Below are positions 52,683 through 63,071 of a DNA stretch of 64,000 nt, piece after piece. Both the position numbers and the translations under genes were made by a program. Positions within the stretch are counted from its first letter, which is position 1. Every line of letters starts with the position of its first letter. This DNA comes from Pseudomonas promysalinigenes (lineage in GTDB: Bacteria > Pseudomonadota > Gammaproteobacteria > Pseudomonadales > Pseudomonadaceae). The stretch lies in contig NZ_CP077094.1 of NCBI RefSeq assembly GCF_014269025.2, forward strand, positions 1,798,001 through 1,862,000, given 5' to 3'. The notes below the pieces were generated by a model. That model did not search any database and was not told the DNA's origin. It saw only the letters and a list, made by a program, of their open reading frames with translations.

Positions 52683-55600
52683 ATGGCCAAGCGTTCGCGC
52701 CCGGCAGCTTTCATCGATGACCCGCTGTGGTACAAGGACGCGGTGATCTACCAGCTGCATATCAAGTCGTTCTTCGATTCGAACAACGACGGGATCGGTG
52801 ACTTCGCCGGCCTGATCAGCAAGCTCGATTACATCGCCGAGCTGGGTGTGAACACGCTTTGGCTATTGCCGTTCTATCCCTCGCCGCGGCGCGACGACGG
52901 TTACGATATCGCCGAGTACAAGGCCGTGCACCCAGATTACGGCAGCATGGCCGACGCCCGGCGCTTCATTGCCGAGGCTCACAAGCGCGGGCTGCGGGTG
53001 ATCACCGAGCTGGTGATCAATCACACCAGTGATCAGCACCCCTGGTTCCAGCGCGCCCGGCATGCAAAACGTGGCAGCAAGGCGCGGGACTTTTACGTGT
53101 GGTCGGATGATGATCAGAAATATGACGGCACGCGCATCATCTTCCTCGATACCGAGAAATCCAACTGGACCTGGGACCCGGTCGCCGGGCAGTACTTCTG
53201 GCACCGCTTTTACTCGCACCAGCCCGACCTGAATTTCGACAACCCCCAGGTGCTCAAGGCGGTAATCGGGGTGATGCGCTTTTGGCTGGATATCGGCGTG
53301 GACGGTTTGCGCCTGGATGCGATCCCCTATCTGATCGAGCGTGATGGCACCAACAACGAAAACCTCCCGGGAACACACCGGGTACTGAAGGCGATCCGCG
53401 CCGAGATCGATGCCAATTACCCAGATCGCATGCTGTTGGCCGAAGCCAACCAGTGGCCCGAAGATACCCGACCCTATTTTGGCGAAGGCGATGGCGATGA
53501 ATGCCATATGGCTTTCCATTTTCCGCTGATGCCGCGTATGTACATGGCTCTGGCCATGGAGGATCGCTTCCCGATCACCGATATCCTGCGCCAGACGCCG
53601 GAAATTCCCGCCAAGTGTCAGTGGGCGATCTTTCTGCGCAACCACGATGAGCTGACCTTGGAGATGGTCACCGACCGCGAGCGTGACTACTTGTGGAACT
53701 ACTACGCCCAAGACCGTCGCGCCCGCATCAACCTGGGCATCCGCCGGCGACTGGCGCCGTTGCTGCAGCGCGACCGCCGGCGCATCGAACTGCTGACCAG
53801 CTTGCTGTTGTCGATGCCGGGCACACCCACGCTGTACTACGGTGACGAATTGGGCATGGGTGACAACATCTATCTGGGTGATCGTGATGGCGTGCGCACC
53901 CCGATGCAGTGGTCACCCGACCGCAACGGCGGCTTCTCCCGGGCCGACCCGCAGCGCCTGGTGATGCCGCCGATCATGGACCCGCTGTACGGTTACCAGA
54001 CCGTCAACGTCGAGGCTCAATCCCATGACCCGCACTCGCTACTGAACTGGAACCGTCGGCTGCTGGCCGTGCGCAAGCAGCAGAAGGCTTTCGGCCGCGG
54101 CAGCCTGCGCATGCTCACCCCAAGCAACCGGCGGATTTTGGCCTACCTGCGCGAGTACACCGATGCCGAGGGCAACAGCGAGGTGATTCTCTGCGTCGCT
54201 AACGTTTCCCGCGCCGCCCAGGCCGCTGAGCTTGAGTTGTCGCAATACGCTGACAAAGTCCCCGTGGAGATGCTCGGTGGCAGCGCCTTCCCGCCAATTG
54301 GCCAATTACCGTTCCTGCTGACTTTACCGCCCTATGCCTTCTACTGGTTCCTGCTGGCTTCCCACGACAGCATGCCCAGTTGGCACGTTCAAGCCACCGA
54401 GGGGTTACCGGAATTGACTACATTAGTGCTGCGCAAACGCATGGAAGAACTGTTGGAGTCGCCTGCCAGCGACACCCTACACACCACCATACTGCCGCAA
54501 TACCTGCCCAAGCGCCGCTGGTTCGCCGGTAAAGAGAGCCCAATCGATCAAGTACGCTTGCGTTATGGCGTCCGTTTCGGCACCGCGACCACGCCCGTGC
54601 TGCTGAGCGAAATCGAGGTGCTCAGTGCAGGCGTTGCCACTGATTACCAGTTGCCCTTTGGCTTGTTGCCTGAGGAGCAGATCAACAGCGCGCTGCCGCA
54701 ACAGCTGGCATTGTCCAGAGTGCGCCGAGGCAGCCAGGTAGGCCTGATCACCGATGCCTTCGTGCTCGAACCGTTCATTCGCGCCGTACTGCGCGCCTGC
54801 CAGGACGGCGTGCAGCTACCGTGCGGCAACGGCCAGGGCGAGCTGCGTTTCGCCTGCACCGAACAGTTGGCAAGCCTGCAACTCAATGAGCAGAGTGCAG
54901 TGCGCTACCTGAGCGCCGAGCAGTCCAACAGCTCGGTAGTGATTGGTGATCGCGTGGTGCTCAAGCTGATCCGCCGCGTGAACCCAGGCGTTCACCCGGA
55001 ACTTGAGATGAGTGCTTACCTAACCACCGCAGGCTTTGCCAATATCTCGCCGTTGCTGGCCTGGGTCAGCCGCGTCGACGAGCAGGACACCCCGCACCTT
55101 TTGATGATCGCTCAGGGTTATCTGAGTAACCAGGGCGACGCCTGGGCCTGGACCCAGAACACCCTGGAGCGGGCCATCCGCGATGAGATGGAACCGACAG
55201 GCGGTGAGGCCCAGGCCCATACCGACGCCCTGGCCGAGCTCAATGGCTTTGCCGCGTTGCTGGGTCAGCGCCTGGGCGAAATGCACCTGCTGCTGGCGGC
55301 GCCAAGCAACGATCAGGCCTTCGCACCACGGCCAAGCGACGTCGACGACACCCAACGCTGGACCAGCCAGATCACTGCCGAGCTCAATCATGCGCTGGAC
55401 CTGCTGGCCCAGCACCGTGGCCATCTGGACAGCGATAGCCAGGCCTTGGTCGATGACCTGCAACACCAGCGTGAGGGCCTTGGCCAGCATATCGCCAGGC
55501 TCGCCGAGCAAGCCCAGGGCGGCCTGTTGATGCGCGTTCACGGCGACCTGCACCTGGGCCAGGTGCTGGTGGTGCAGGGTGACGCCTACCTGATCGACTT

Positions 55601-56000
55601 CGAAGGCGAGCCTTCGCGTCCATTGGACGAGCGCCGCGCCAAACACAGCCCATACAAAGATGTCAGCGGCGTGTTGCGCTCTTTCGACTATGCTGCTGCG
55701 ATGATCTTGCGCAGCGCGTCTAGCGTGGACCTCAGCGGCCCCGCACGCCAAGCCCGGCAACGGATTGCCCGGCAGTATCTGCACCAGTCGCGTCAGGCAT
55801 TCATCCAGGCCTATGGCTTGGCTACTGCCGCAATGCCTCACGCCTGGCAGCAGGCCGAAGGCGAGCGCGCCGCACTGGAGTTGTTCTGCCTGGAAAAAGC
55901 TGCCTACGAAATTACATACGAAGCCGAAAACCGTCCAAGCTGGCTGGCCGTGCCTTTGCATGGCCTGCATGGACTGATCAGTACTTGGGGAGAGTCATAG
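52683..56000 (+). CDS. treS: Trehalose synthase / maltokinase fusion (TreS-Mak)
   Basis: This 1105-residue protein fuses two enzymes of one pathway. Residues about 12-560 are a GH13_16 trehalose synthase with VDGLRLDAIPYLIERDG, LLAEANQWPED and FLRNHDELTLE, which interconverts trehalose and maltose. Residues about 590-1105 are a maltokinase with PKRRWFAGK at its start and the kinase motifs MRVHGDLHLGQVL and YLIDFEGEPSRPLDERR, which phosphorylates maltose at C1. The product feeds GlgE upstream. AAGGAG lies seven bases before ATG 52683. The stop abuts the glgB start region (glgB ATG is the next base). Confidence 0.94.
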   Translation: MAKRSRPAAFIDDPLWYKDAVIYQLHIKSFFDSNNDGIGDFAGLISKLDYIAELGVNTLWLLPFYPSPRRDDGYDIAEYKAVHPDYGSMADARRFIAEAHKRGLRVITELVINHTSDQHPWFQRARHAKRGSKARDFYVWSDDDQKYDGTRIIFLDTEKSNWTWDPVAGQYFWHRFYSHQPDLNFDNPQVLKAVIGVMRFWLDIGVDGLRLDAIPYLIERDGTNNENLPGTHRVLKAIRAEIDANYPDRMLLAEANQWPEDTRPYFGEGDGDECHMAFHFPLMPRMYMALAMEDRFPITDILRQTPEIPAKCQWAIFLRNHDELTLEMVTDRERDYLWNYYAQDRRARINLGIRRRLAPLLQRDRRRIELLTSLLLSMPGTPTLYYGDELGMGDNIYLGDRDGVRTPMQWSPDRNGGFSRADPQRLVMPPIMDPLYGYQTVNVEAQSHDPHSLLNWNRRLLAVRKQQKAFGRGSLRMLTPSNRRILAYLREYTDAEGNSEVILCVANVSRAAQAAELELSQYADKVPVEMLGGSAFPPIGQLPFLLTLPPYAFYWFLLASHDSMPSWHVQATEGLPELTTLVLRKRMEELLESPASDTLHTTILPQYLPKRRWFAGKESPIDQVRLRYGVRFGTATTPVLLSEIEVLSAGVATDYQLPFGLLPEEQINSALPQQLALSRVRRGSQVGLITDAFVLEPFIRAVLRACQDGVQLPCGNGQGELRFACTEQLASLQLNEQSAVRYLSAEQSNSSVVIGDRVVLKLIRRVNPGVHPELEMSAYLTTAGFANISPLLAWVSRVDEQDTPHLLMIAQGYLSNQGDAWAWTQNTLERAIRDEMEPTGGEAQAHTDALAELNGFAALLGQRLGEMHLLLAAPSNDQAFAPRPSDVDDTQRWTSQITAELNHALDLLAQHRGHLDSDSQALVDDLQHQREGLGQHIARLAEQAQGGLLMRVHGDLHLGQVLVVQGDAYLIDFEGEPSRPLDERRAKHSPYKDVSGVLRSFDYAAAMILRSASSVDLSGPARQARQRIARQYLHQSRQAFIQAYGLATAAMPHAWQQAEGERAALELFCLEKAAYEITYEAENRPSWLAVPLHGLHGLISTWGES

Positions 56001-58211
56001 ATGAATGCAACCACGCGTGAAAACGGCGGCCTTCGGCAACGGGACCTGGATGCCCTGGCCCGCGCCGAGCACGCCGATCCTTTTGCAGTGCTAGGCCCCC
56101 ATGGCGATGGACACAGCGGCTTGTGGATCCGCGCTTTTCTGCCAGGTGCGCTGAATGCGCGCGTGCTGGCGCGCCATGATGGGCGCGTGCTGGTGGAAAT
56201 GGCGCAGGGTAGTTTGCCTGGCCTGTTTACCGCGCACCTCGATGAGGCACAGCCCTACCTGTTGCAGATCAACTGGGCGGGCGGTGAGCAAGTCACCGAA
56301 GACCCTTACAGCTTCGGCCCGCAATTGGGTGAGATCGATCTTCACCTGTTCGCTGAAGGCAACCACCGTGACCTGTCTGGGCGCTTCGGCGCACAACCGA
56401 TGCAGGTCGAGGGCGTCGATGGGGTTTGCTTCTCGGTCTGGGCGCCCAATGCCCGCCGAGTCTCAGTGGTGGGTGACTTCAACAATTGGGACGGGCGCCG
56501 GCACCCCATGCGTCTGCGTCATGGTGCTGGGGTATGGGAGTTGTTCATTCCGCGCCTGGGCGTGGGTGAAACCTACAAGTTCGAAGTGCTGGGCAAAGAC
56601 GGAATCTTGCCGCTGAAGGCTGACCCACTGGCTCGCGCTACCGAGCTGCCACCGAGCACCGCCTCGAAAGTGGCCGGCGCTCTGGGCCACGCCTGGGGTG
56701 ACCAAGACTGGATGCACCAGCGCGCCCAGCGCCATGCCTACAGCGCACCGCTGTCTATCTATGAACTGCACCCAGGCTCCTGGCAGTGCGAGCTGGACGA
56801 GCTGGGTGAGGTATCGCGTTACTACAATTGGCGTGAACTGGCCGACCGGCTGGTGCCCTACGTGCAGCAATTAGGCTTCACCCATATCGAGCTGCTACCG
56901 ATCATGGAGCACCCCTTCGGCGGTTCCTGGGGCTACCAGCCTTTGTCGATGTTCGCACCCACGTCCCGCTATGGCAGCGCCGAAGATTTCGCTGCGTTCA
57001 TCGATGCCTGCCACCAGGGCGGCATTGGCGTGATCCTTGACTGGGTGCCGGCGCATTTCCCAACCGACGAGCATGGCTTGGCGCGCTTCGATGGCACTGC
57101 TCTGTACGAATACGATAACCCCTTTGAAGGCTACCACCAGGACTGGAACACGCTGATCTATAACCTGGGGCGCAACGAGGTGCGTGGTTTCATGGTGGCT
57201 TCGGCGCTGCACTGGCTCAAGCACTTCCATATCGACGGCCTGCGCGTGGACGCCGTGGCGTCGATGCTTTACCGCGATTATTCGCGCAAAGCGGGTGAGT
57301 GGGTGCCGAACCGCTACGGTGGGCGAGAAAACCTCGAGGCCATCGACTTCATCCGTCACCTCAACGGCATTGCCGCCCACGAGGCGCCAGGTGCGCTGAT
57401 CATCGCTGAGGAATCTACCGCCTGGCCTGGCGTCAGCCAACCGACCGAGCAGGGTGGCCTGGGGTTCACTTACAAGTGGAACATGGGCTGGATGCACGAC
57501 ACGTTGCACTACATCCAGAATGACCCCATACACCGCGCCCATCATCACAGTGAGTTGAGTTTCGGCCTGATCTACGCCTACTCCGAGCACTTCATCCTGC
57601 CGATTTCCCACGATGAAGTGGTGCACGGCAAACATTCGTTGATCGACAAGATGCCCGGCGATCGTTGGCAGAAGTTTGCCAACTTGCGTGCCTACTTGAC
57701 GTTCATGTGGACTCACCCAGGCAAGAAACTGCTGTTCATGGGCTGCGAGTTCGGCCAATGGCGCGAGTGGAATCACGACCATCAGCTGGACTGGTATTTG
57801 CTGCAGTATCCCGAGCACCAAGGTGTGCAACGTTTGGTGGGTGACCTCAACCGCCTGTACCGTGAAGTGCCGGCGCTGCACGAACAGGACTGCCAGCCCC
57901 AGGGCTTCCAGTGGCTGATCGGCGATGATGCGCAAAACAGCGTGTACGCCTGGTTGCGCTGGAGCAGCCAAGGCGAGCCACTGCTGGTGGTGGCCAACTT
58001 CACCCCGGTGCCGCGCGAAGGTTACCGGATAGGCGTGCCGTTCGGTGAGCGTTGGCAAGAGCTGCTCAACAGCGATGCCGAGCTTTACGCAGGCTCCAAC
58101 GTCGGCAACCTGGGCGCTGTGCACAGCGAGGCGGTGGCAAGCCACGGGCAGCCATTGTCCTTGACGCTGAACCTGCCACCGCTTGGGGTACTGGTGATGA
58201 AGCCTGCTTGA
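56001..58211 (+). CDS. glgB: 1,4-alpha-glucan branching enzyme GlgB
   Basis: The 736-residue enzyme has the N1 and N2 (CBM48) domains ([10 protein letters not shown] at the start; [20 protein letters not shown]), then the GH13_9 barrel with [26 protein letters not shown], the nucleophile in [19 protein letters not shown], the acid/base in [13 protein letters not shown], and [14 protein letters not shown]. It makes the alpha-1,6 branches of the glucan extended by GlgE. It begins on the base after the treS/mak stop, with GGGGAGAG as ribosome binding site, so the three genes form one operon. A palindrome follows. Confidence 0.96.
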   Translation: MNATTRENGGLRQRDLDALARAEHADPFAVLGPHGDGHSGLWIRAFLPGALNARVLARHDGRVLVEMAQGSLPGLFTAHLDEAQPYLLQINWAGGEQVTEDPYSFGPQLGEIDLHLFAEGNHRDLSGRFGAQPMQVEGVDGVCFSVWAPNARRVSVVGDFNNWDGRRHPMRLRHGAGVWELFIPRLGVGETYKFEVLGKDGILPLKADPLARATELPPSTASKVAGALGHAWGDQDWMHQRAQRHAYSAPLSIYELHPGSWQCELDELGEVSRYYNWRELADRLVPYVQQLGFTHIELLPIMEHPFGGSWGYQPLSMFAPTSRYGSAEDFAAFIDACHQGGIGVILDWVPAHFPTDEHGLARFDGTALYEYDNPFEGYHQDWNTLIYNLGRNEVRGFMVASALHWLKHFHIDGLRVDAVASMLYRDYSRKAGEWVPNRYGGRENLEAIDFIRHLNGIAAHEAPGALIIAEESTAWPGVSQPTEQGGLGFTYKWNMGWMHDTLHYIQNDPIHRAHHHSELSFGLIYAYSEHFILPISHDEVVHGKHSLIDKMPGDRWQKFANLRAYLTFMWTHPGKKLLFMGCEFGQWREWNHDHQLDWYLLQYPEHQGVQRLVGDLNRLYREVPALHEQDCQPQGFQWLIGDDAQNSVYAWLRWSSQGEPLLVVANFTPVPREGYRIGVPFGERWQELLNSDAELYAGSNVGNLGAVHSEAVASHGQPLSLTLNLPPLGVLVMKPA

Positions 58212-58218
58212 AGTGGCC

Positions 58219-58237
58219 GGGGCCGCCTGGCGGCCCC
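58219..58237. terminator. Palindrome between glgB and the convergent barrel-protein gene
   Basis: GGGGCCG-CCTGG-CGGCCCC is a 7-bp GC stem in the 31-base space between two convergent stop codons. It has no T-run on either side. Confidence 0.5.
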
Positions 58238-58242
58238 AGTCG

Positions 58243-59322
58243 CTACCAGCGCATTCTGACACCAAGGCTGCCGATCAGCCCATTGAGGTCGTTGTCGTCC
58301 ACATCACTGCTGTAGTCGGCACTGACAAAGAGTGCGACCGAAGGTGTGACCCGTGCTACTAGGCCCAGGCCCAGTTCCACGGTAGTCGAGTAGCGGGAAC
58401 TGGAAATCTTGTCTACCTGGTCCAGCTTCACGTCACCCGTGTCGCTGAAGTCATACCAGACGTTGGTTCGCACATAGGGCTCGATCGGCATGTTGTTGAC
58501 TTCGTAGCGCCCGGACAGCTTGGCACCGACACGGCCACGCCAGCTGGGTTGGCTGTCGAAAGTTCGCAGGGTGTCCTCTTGCGCCTGATTGCCGGGGAAG
58601 AACCGTTGGTTGATCAATTGCGCCTGCGGCTCGATCACCCAGCCGCCGCCTAGCCCGATGGGGTAACCGCCCTGCAGAGACACTGTCATCGCGTGGCCGC
58701 TGTCATTCAGGCGCTGCCCGCCGTCGCCGCGGCCCATGACTTCGATGCGCGAGCCCATGGCCACGGCATCCAGATGCCAGCCTTGGGCGTGGCTCATGCT
58801 CCAGTACACGCCCAGGCTCTCGCCGCTGAGATTGACTGCCTTGCGCTGTTTATCCCCTAACAAAGGCCGCACCCCGCTGAGGCTGCTTTGCAGATTATTG
58901 TGACCGACGAAAATCCCCGCGCGGTGCACGTTGCCTGCGGCGGTTTCACGCACGAACAGGTCTGGGCCAATCATCAGTTGCTGACTGGGCGCTTCCAGCT
59001 GCTCTGGTGCTCGCGCGCCGGGCGGGGTCTCGGTGCCTGGCAAGAACTGCTGCCACTGGCGGGCTGCAAGGTCAGGGGCGGGTAGGCTGTGACGGTCGCT
59101 TATCTGCTCGCTGAAGGCGCTTAGGGTACCCAGGCTCAAGCCGCTGGCGCTGATCGGGTCGAGCGACAACTTCGGCTGCGTCGTTTGTTGCAGGTAGTTG
59201 GGTGAAAGCGGGTCATCCAACAGATCGAATGCGAAAGTTTCCACCGGGGTTGCCAGAAGCATCGACGTGGAAACCGCGTAGAAAATAGGTTCGAAACGCG
59301 AGGGGTTCGAGGTTCTTTTCAT
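58243..59322 (-). CDS. Autotransporter-like outer-membrane beta-barrel protein lacking a passenger
   Basis: The 359-residue protein has an N-terminal signal-like segment (FYAVSTSMLLATPVETFAFD), a linker of about 75 residues, and a C-terminal autotransporter beta domain (about residues 95-359) with alternating strands such as GIFVGHNNLQSS, GVYWSMSHAQGWHLDAVAMG, VSLQGGYPIGLGGGWVIEPQAQL and YVRTNVWYDF. It ends in the aromatic LGVRMRW required for barrel insertion. Normal autotransporters have a large secreted passenger, which is absent. It may be a stand-alone barrel or the remnant of a longer gene. AAGGAG lies eight bases before the ATG. It converges on glgB. Confidence 0.8.
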   Translation of the reverse strand: MKRTSNPSRFEPIFYAVSTSMLLATPVETFAFDLLDDPLSPNYLQQTTQPKLSLDPISASGLSLGTLSAFSEQISDRHSLPAPDLAARQWQQFLPGTETPPGARAPEQLEAPSQQLMIGPDLFVRETAAGNVHRAGIFVGHNNLQSSLSGVRPLLGDKQRKAVNLSGESLGVYWSMSHAQGWHLDAVAMGSRIEVMGRGDGGQRLNDSGHAMTVSLQGGYPIGLGGGWVIEPQAQLINQRFFPGNQAQEDTLRTFDSQPSWRGRVGAKLSGRYEVNNMPIEPYVRTNVWYDFSDTGDVKLDQVDKISSSRYSTTVELGLGLVARVTPSVALFVSADYSSDVDDNDLNGLIGSLGVRMRW

Positions 59323-59633
59323 GGCGGATCTCCTTTGGTTCTCGTTGTAAAGCTCAAGGACCTGGCCTGTTGTCACGAGCTGTACGACCAAAACAGAGGG
59401 CGACCCAAACCAGCACACCAGTAACGCGAGCGCACACAAAGGTGCGCGCTAGAGGCCCGGCGCGACGATTGACGACAATGTTCAGCTAAGGAGAGGCTGA
59501 TGCTCGCGTCAAGAAAACGTGAAGGGGGCGTCCAAGCGCTGTTAAGCGAGTTAAGGCGTTGATTCTTGGAGTTTATCGTTCCGCCATAGCGACGGTCGTT
59601 ATTTTGCCACCCTATGGCTATGCCGAATCATTG
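59323..59633. other. Intergenic region upstream of the barrel-protein gene
   Basis: No gene is supported in these 311 bases. The stretch carries the ribosome binding site and, presumably, the promoter of the barrel gene on the minus strand, and lies downstream of the EEP-family gene on the same strand. Open frames here lack ribosome binding sites and coding character. No clear promoter hexamers or terminator with a T-run were found. Confidence 0.4.
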
Positions 59634-60428
59634 TTAGAGCCGTACTTCCACTACCAATGGCAAATGGTCGGAGAGGTGCGTCCAAGGCTTGTGGCTCAGT
59701 ATCTGGGGAGCATGGCTATCGGCATTGCGCAGGTAGATGCGGTCCAGGCGCAAGAGTGGCAGGCGAGCTGGGTAGGTGCGAGCCAACAGGCCGTGATGGC
59801 GCTCGAACGCTTCGTGTAAACCTGGATGTTGGCAAAGGACACGATTACCGCGCTGCTGCCAGTCGTTGAAGTCACCGGCAATGATGACCGGCTCATAGGC
59901 AGGCAGCTCATCAAGCAGCTGGCGTAGCAGTTGCAGTTGTTGCTGGCGGTGGCTCTCGAGTAACGACAAGTGCACGCAAATGGCATGAACAGCTTGGTCC
60001 CCCGGCACATCGAGGACGCAGTGCAGCAAGCCACGACGCTCGGGGCCGGTAATCGATACGTCGAGGTTGCGATGTTCGATGATTGGGTATTTGGACAAGA
60101 GCGCGTTGCCGTGGTGGCCATCGGGGTAAACCGCATTGCGGCCGTAAGCGAAATCGCTCCACATGCTGTCGGCGAGAAATTCGTACTGCGAGGTCTGCGG
60201 CCAACCAGGGTAGCGCGCGGCATGGCGATCATGACTGCCAAGCACTTCCTGGAGGAAGACGATATCGGCCTCAGTACTGCGTACTGCCTCGCGCAGCTCT
60301 GGCAGGATGAACCGACGGTTGAAAGCGGTGAACCCCTTGTGGGTGTTCACCGTAAGCACCCGCAGGCGCCGCACCGCGGCGGCCTGGCGGGTGTTGATGA
60401 AACCTGTGCTGCCGGCTTCGAGGTGCAT
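59634..60428 (-). CDS. Endonuclease/exonuclease/phosphatase (EEP) family protein
   Basis: The 264-residue protein has the EEP metal-dependent fold with [12 protein letters not shown], the catalytic Glu in [47 protein letters not shown], the catalytic GDFNDW and the C-terminal [11 protein letters not shown]. It may cleave nucleic acid or a phosphodiester or phosphomonoester of a lipid; members of this subgroup often lie beside cardiolipin synthase genes, but none is adjacent here. It begins 55 bases after glgX on the same strand. The ATG at 60428 has AGGAG five bases upstream; a GTG two codons earlier overlaps that site. Confidence 0.85.
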   Translation of the reverse strand: MHLEAGSTGFINTRQAAAVRRLRVLTVNTHKGFTAFNRRFILPELREAVRSTEADIVFLQEVLGSHDRHAARYPGWPQTSQYEFLADSMWSDFAYGRNAVYPDGHHGNALLSKYPIIEHRNLDVSITGPERRGLLHCVLDVPGDQAVHAICVHLSLLESHRQQQLQLLRQLLDELPAYEPVIIAGDFNDWQQRGNRVLCQHPGLHEAFERHHGLLARTYPARLPLLRLDRIYLRNADSHAPQILSHKPWTHLSDHLPLVVEVRL

Positions 60429-60483
60429 GTTCACTCCTCAATGCAACGGATACAGGTTGGGACCGAGCAGGCCCCAGGTGGGT

Positions 60484-62637
60484 TCAGTCTTCCTGGTGCT
60501 TCAACACCAGCAACAGGAACGAGCGCCCCGTGACGTCGAAGGTGCTGTCGAAGGCCAGTTGCTCAGGCTTGCGCAGCTCAGGCCGGTCAGTGTCGATCAG
60601 GCAGCTCCAGTAGTCGCCCTCAGGGACCGCAGGCAATTTGAACGGCACCACATCGTGATGGGCATTGACGATCAGAAGCATGGTGGCCTCCGAGCCCGGC
60701 CGCGCAATGCCACTGACTTGCGCACGTCCATCGATCAGCATGCCCATGCAGCGGCCATGGGGGTCTTCCCATTGTTCGACGCTCATTTCGTTGCCATCCG
60801 GGGCAAGCCAGGTAACGTCCTTGACGCCGATCGCCTCGTTGTAGTCGCCGACCAGAAAACGCGAACGTCGCAGCACCGGGTAGGTCAGGCGCAGGCGGGT
60901 CAGGCGCTTGACGAAGGCCAGCAATGCCTTGCCATCTTCGTCCAGGTCCCAGTTGATCCAGCCGATTTCGCTGTCCTGGCAGTAGGCATTGTTGTTGCCG
61001 TGCTGGGTACGGCTGAACTCGTCACCGGCAACGATCATTGGGGTGCCCTGGGCCAGCAGCAGGGTCGCGAAGAAATTGCGCATCTGGCGCATACGCAGGT
61101 CGTTGATCGCTGGGTCTTCTGTCGGGCCTTCGGCGCCGCAGTTCCACGACAGGTTGTTGTCGGTGCCGTCCTGGTTGTTTTCGTCGTTGTCCTCGTTGTG
61201 CTTGCTGTTGTAAGAAACCAAATCGCGCAAGGTGAAGCCATCGTGAGCGGTGATGAAGTTGACCGACGAATAGGGGCGGCGCCCGCGATTGTTGAACATG
61301 TCACCCGAGGCGGTCATGCGCCCGGCGAAGTCGGCCAGTTGGCCCTCATCGCCCTTCCAGAAGGCCCGCACAGTATCGCGGAAGCGGTCGTTCCACTCGG
61401 CCCAGCCGGGTGCGAAGTTGCCCACCTGATAGCCACCGGGGCCGCAGTCCCAGGGCTCGGCGATCAGTTTGACCTGGCTGAGCATCGGGTCCTGACGGCA
61501 GGCGACGAGGAAGCCGTGGCGCTCGCTGTAACCGTCGTGGTAGCGGCCCAGGATGGTCGCCAGGTCGAAGCGGAAACCATCGACGTGCATTTCCCCAGCC
61601 CAGTAACGCAGCGAGTCGGTCACCAGTTGCAGCACGCAAGGGTGGCTGAGGTCCAGGGTGTTGCCGGTACCCGAATCGTTGATGTAATAGCGCTTGTTGT
61701 CGGGCATCAGCCGGTAGTAGGAGGCGTTGTCGATGCCCCGCATCGACAGGGTAGGGCCTTGTTCGTTGCCTTCGGCGGTGTGGTTGTAGACCACGTCGAG
61801 GATCACCTCAAGGCCTGCATCATGCAGGTGCGCGACCATTTCCTTGAATTCGGCGATCTTGCCACTGGCCAGGTAGCGCGGATGCGGTGCGAAAAACGCG
61901 ATGCTGTTGTAGCCCCAGTAGTTGTTCAGGCCCTTGTCCAGCAAATGCTGGTCGTTGACGAAGGCGTGGATCGGCAGCAATTCGATGCTCGAAACGCCCA
62001 GGTCCTTGATGTGCTTGAGCAGTTCGTCGTTGGCAAGGCCGGCGAAGGTGCCACGAAGCTCCTCGGGCACTGCCGGGTGGCGCATGCTGATGCCGCGGGT
62101 GTGGGCCTCATAGATGATGGTCTGTTCCCATGGCACTTGCACGCGTTGGTCGCGGCCCCAGGTGAAGGCAGGGTCGATGACTTTACACTTGGGCACGAAG
62201 GGGGCGCTGTCACGTTCGTCGAAGGACAGGTCGCCATCGGGGTGGCCGATGGTATAGCCGAACAGTGCTTCGGACCATTCCAGGTTGCCAACCAGTTGTT
62301 TGGCGTAAGGGTCGATCAACAGTTTGTTGTGGTTGAAGCGATGGCCGTTCTCTGGTTCATAAGGGCCATACACACGGTAGCCGTAGACCAAGCCGGGGTG
62401 GGCATCGGGTAGGTAGCCGTGGTAGATCTCGTCGGTGTACTCAGGCAGCTCGATGCGCTCGAGTTCATTTTCGCCCGTTGAGTCGAACAGGCAGAGTTCG
62501 ACCTTCGTGGCATTGGCTGAGAACAGGGCGAAGTTGACTCCCAGGCCGTCCCAGGTGGCGCCTAGGGGGAATGGCTGGCCTTCGCGAATGCGCGACGGGG
62601 CAACGGAGCGGGTTTTCTTGGGCGTGCGCGGGCTCAT
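60484..62637 (-). CDS. glgX: Glycogen debranching enzyme GlgX (TreX-like isoamylase)
   Basis: The 717-residue GH13_11 enzyme has an N-terminal CBM48 domain (GATWDGLGVNFALFSANATKVELC), then the barrel with IIYEAHTRGISM, LPIHAFV, the nucleophile in VDGFRFDLATILGR, the acid/base in KLIAEPWDCGPGGYQVGNF and FITAHDGFTLRDLVSYN. It hydrolyses alpha-1,6 branches, releasing linear maltodextrins for TreY/TreZ or phosphorylase. The start MSPRTPKKTRS has GAGG seven bases upstream. It is encoded on the minus strand with treY, opposite to glgE-treS-glgB. Confidence 0.95.
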   Translation of the reverse strand: MSPRTPKKTRSVAPSRIREGQPFPLGATWDGLGVNFALFSANATKVELCLFDSTGENELERIELPEYTDEIYHGYLPDAHPGLVYGYRVYGPYEPENGHRFNHNKLLIDPYAKQLVGNLEWSEALFGYTIGHPDGDLSFDERDSAPFVPKCKVIDPAFTWGRDQRVQVPWEQTIIYEAHTRGISMRHPAVPEELRGTFAGLANDELLKHIKDLGVSSIELLPIHAFVNDQHLLDKGLNNYWGYNSIAFFAPHPRYLASGKIAEFKEMVAHLHDAGLEVILDVVYNHTAEGNEQGPTLSMRGIDNASYYRLMPDNKRYYINDSGTGNTLDLSHPCVLQLVTDSLRYWAGEMHVDGFRFDLATILGRYHDGYSERHGFLVACRQDPMLSQVKLIAEPWDCGPGGYQVGNFAPGWAEWNDRFRDTVRAFWKGDEGQLADFAGRMTASGDMFNNRGRRPYSSVNFITAHDGFTLRDLVSYNSKHNEDNDENNQDGTDNNLSWNCGAEGPTEDPAINDLRMRQMRNFFATLLLAQGTPMIVAGDEFSRTQHGNNNAYCQDSEIGWINWDLDEDGKALLAFVKRLTRLRLTYPVLRRSRFLVGDYNEAIGVKDVTWLAPDGNEMSVEQWEDPHGRCMGMLIDGRAQVSGIARPGSEATMLLIVNAHHDVVPFKLPAVPEGDYWSCLIDTDRPELRKPEQLAFDSTFDVTGRSFLLLVLKHQED

Positions 62638-62787
62638 GGCTAACCTCGAAATGGCCTTGGTAGGATGAAGTTCAGGGGAACTGTTTGGGCGTGATCGCCG
62701 ATCAACCCGCTCTACCAAAGACCACTGCTCGCCTAAGGCGTGGCATGGCTCGGTGGGGCAGGCTAATCGGCGATGTGCAGCACCGCC

Positions 62788-63054
62788 TTAACCTGCAGCG
62801 GGTTTTTTAGGCGCTTTAGGCTTCTTGGCGGGGGCTGGTTTTACAGTGCCAGGCAGGGCTGCCGCTTTCGGTTCCTGGGTTTGCTTGGGCTTGGCAGGGG
62901 CGCGCTTGCGCGGCGCCGCCTTGGGCGCGAGCGCCTCGGCTTCGGCCAGCTTGCGAGCCATATCCCAGTGGCGGTCTTCCTGGCCGGCTGGCTTACCTTC
63001 CGATTCCCAGATCTGGTAAGCGAACTCGCGGATTCGTTTTTCATCGACGCTCAT
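62788..63054 (-). CDS. DUF2934 protein with Lys/Pro/Ala-rich tail
   Basis: This 88-residue protein begins with a DUF2934 segment (RIREFAYQIWESEGKPAGQEDRHWDMARKLAEAE) of about 40 residues, followed by a basic low-complexity tail rich in Lys, Pro and Ala that resembles histone H1-like tails. The function is unknown; DUF2934 genes often sit in trehalose/glycogen clusters of proteobacteria. AGGAG lies eight bases before the ATG, and an upstream in-frame ATG is ignored. It starts 17 bases after treY and is probably cotranscribed with treY and glgX, with 150 bases before glgX. Confidence 0.85.
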   Translation of the reverse strand: MSVDEKRIREFAYQIWESEGKPAGQEDRHWDMARKLAEAEALAPKAAPRKRAPAKPKQTQEPKAAALPGTVKPAPAKKPKAPKKPAAG

Positions 63055-63071
63055 CATGACGCTCCTGATGC

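Noticed and set aside
60307..62412. 701-codon open frame opposite glgX
   Set aside because: Antisense shadow of glgX with low-complexity Val/Ala/Gly/Gln content and no ribosome binding site.
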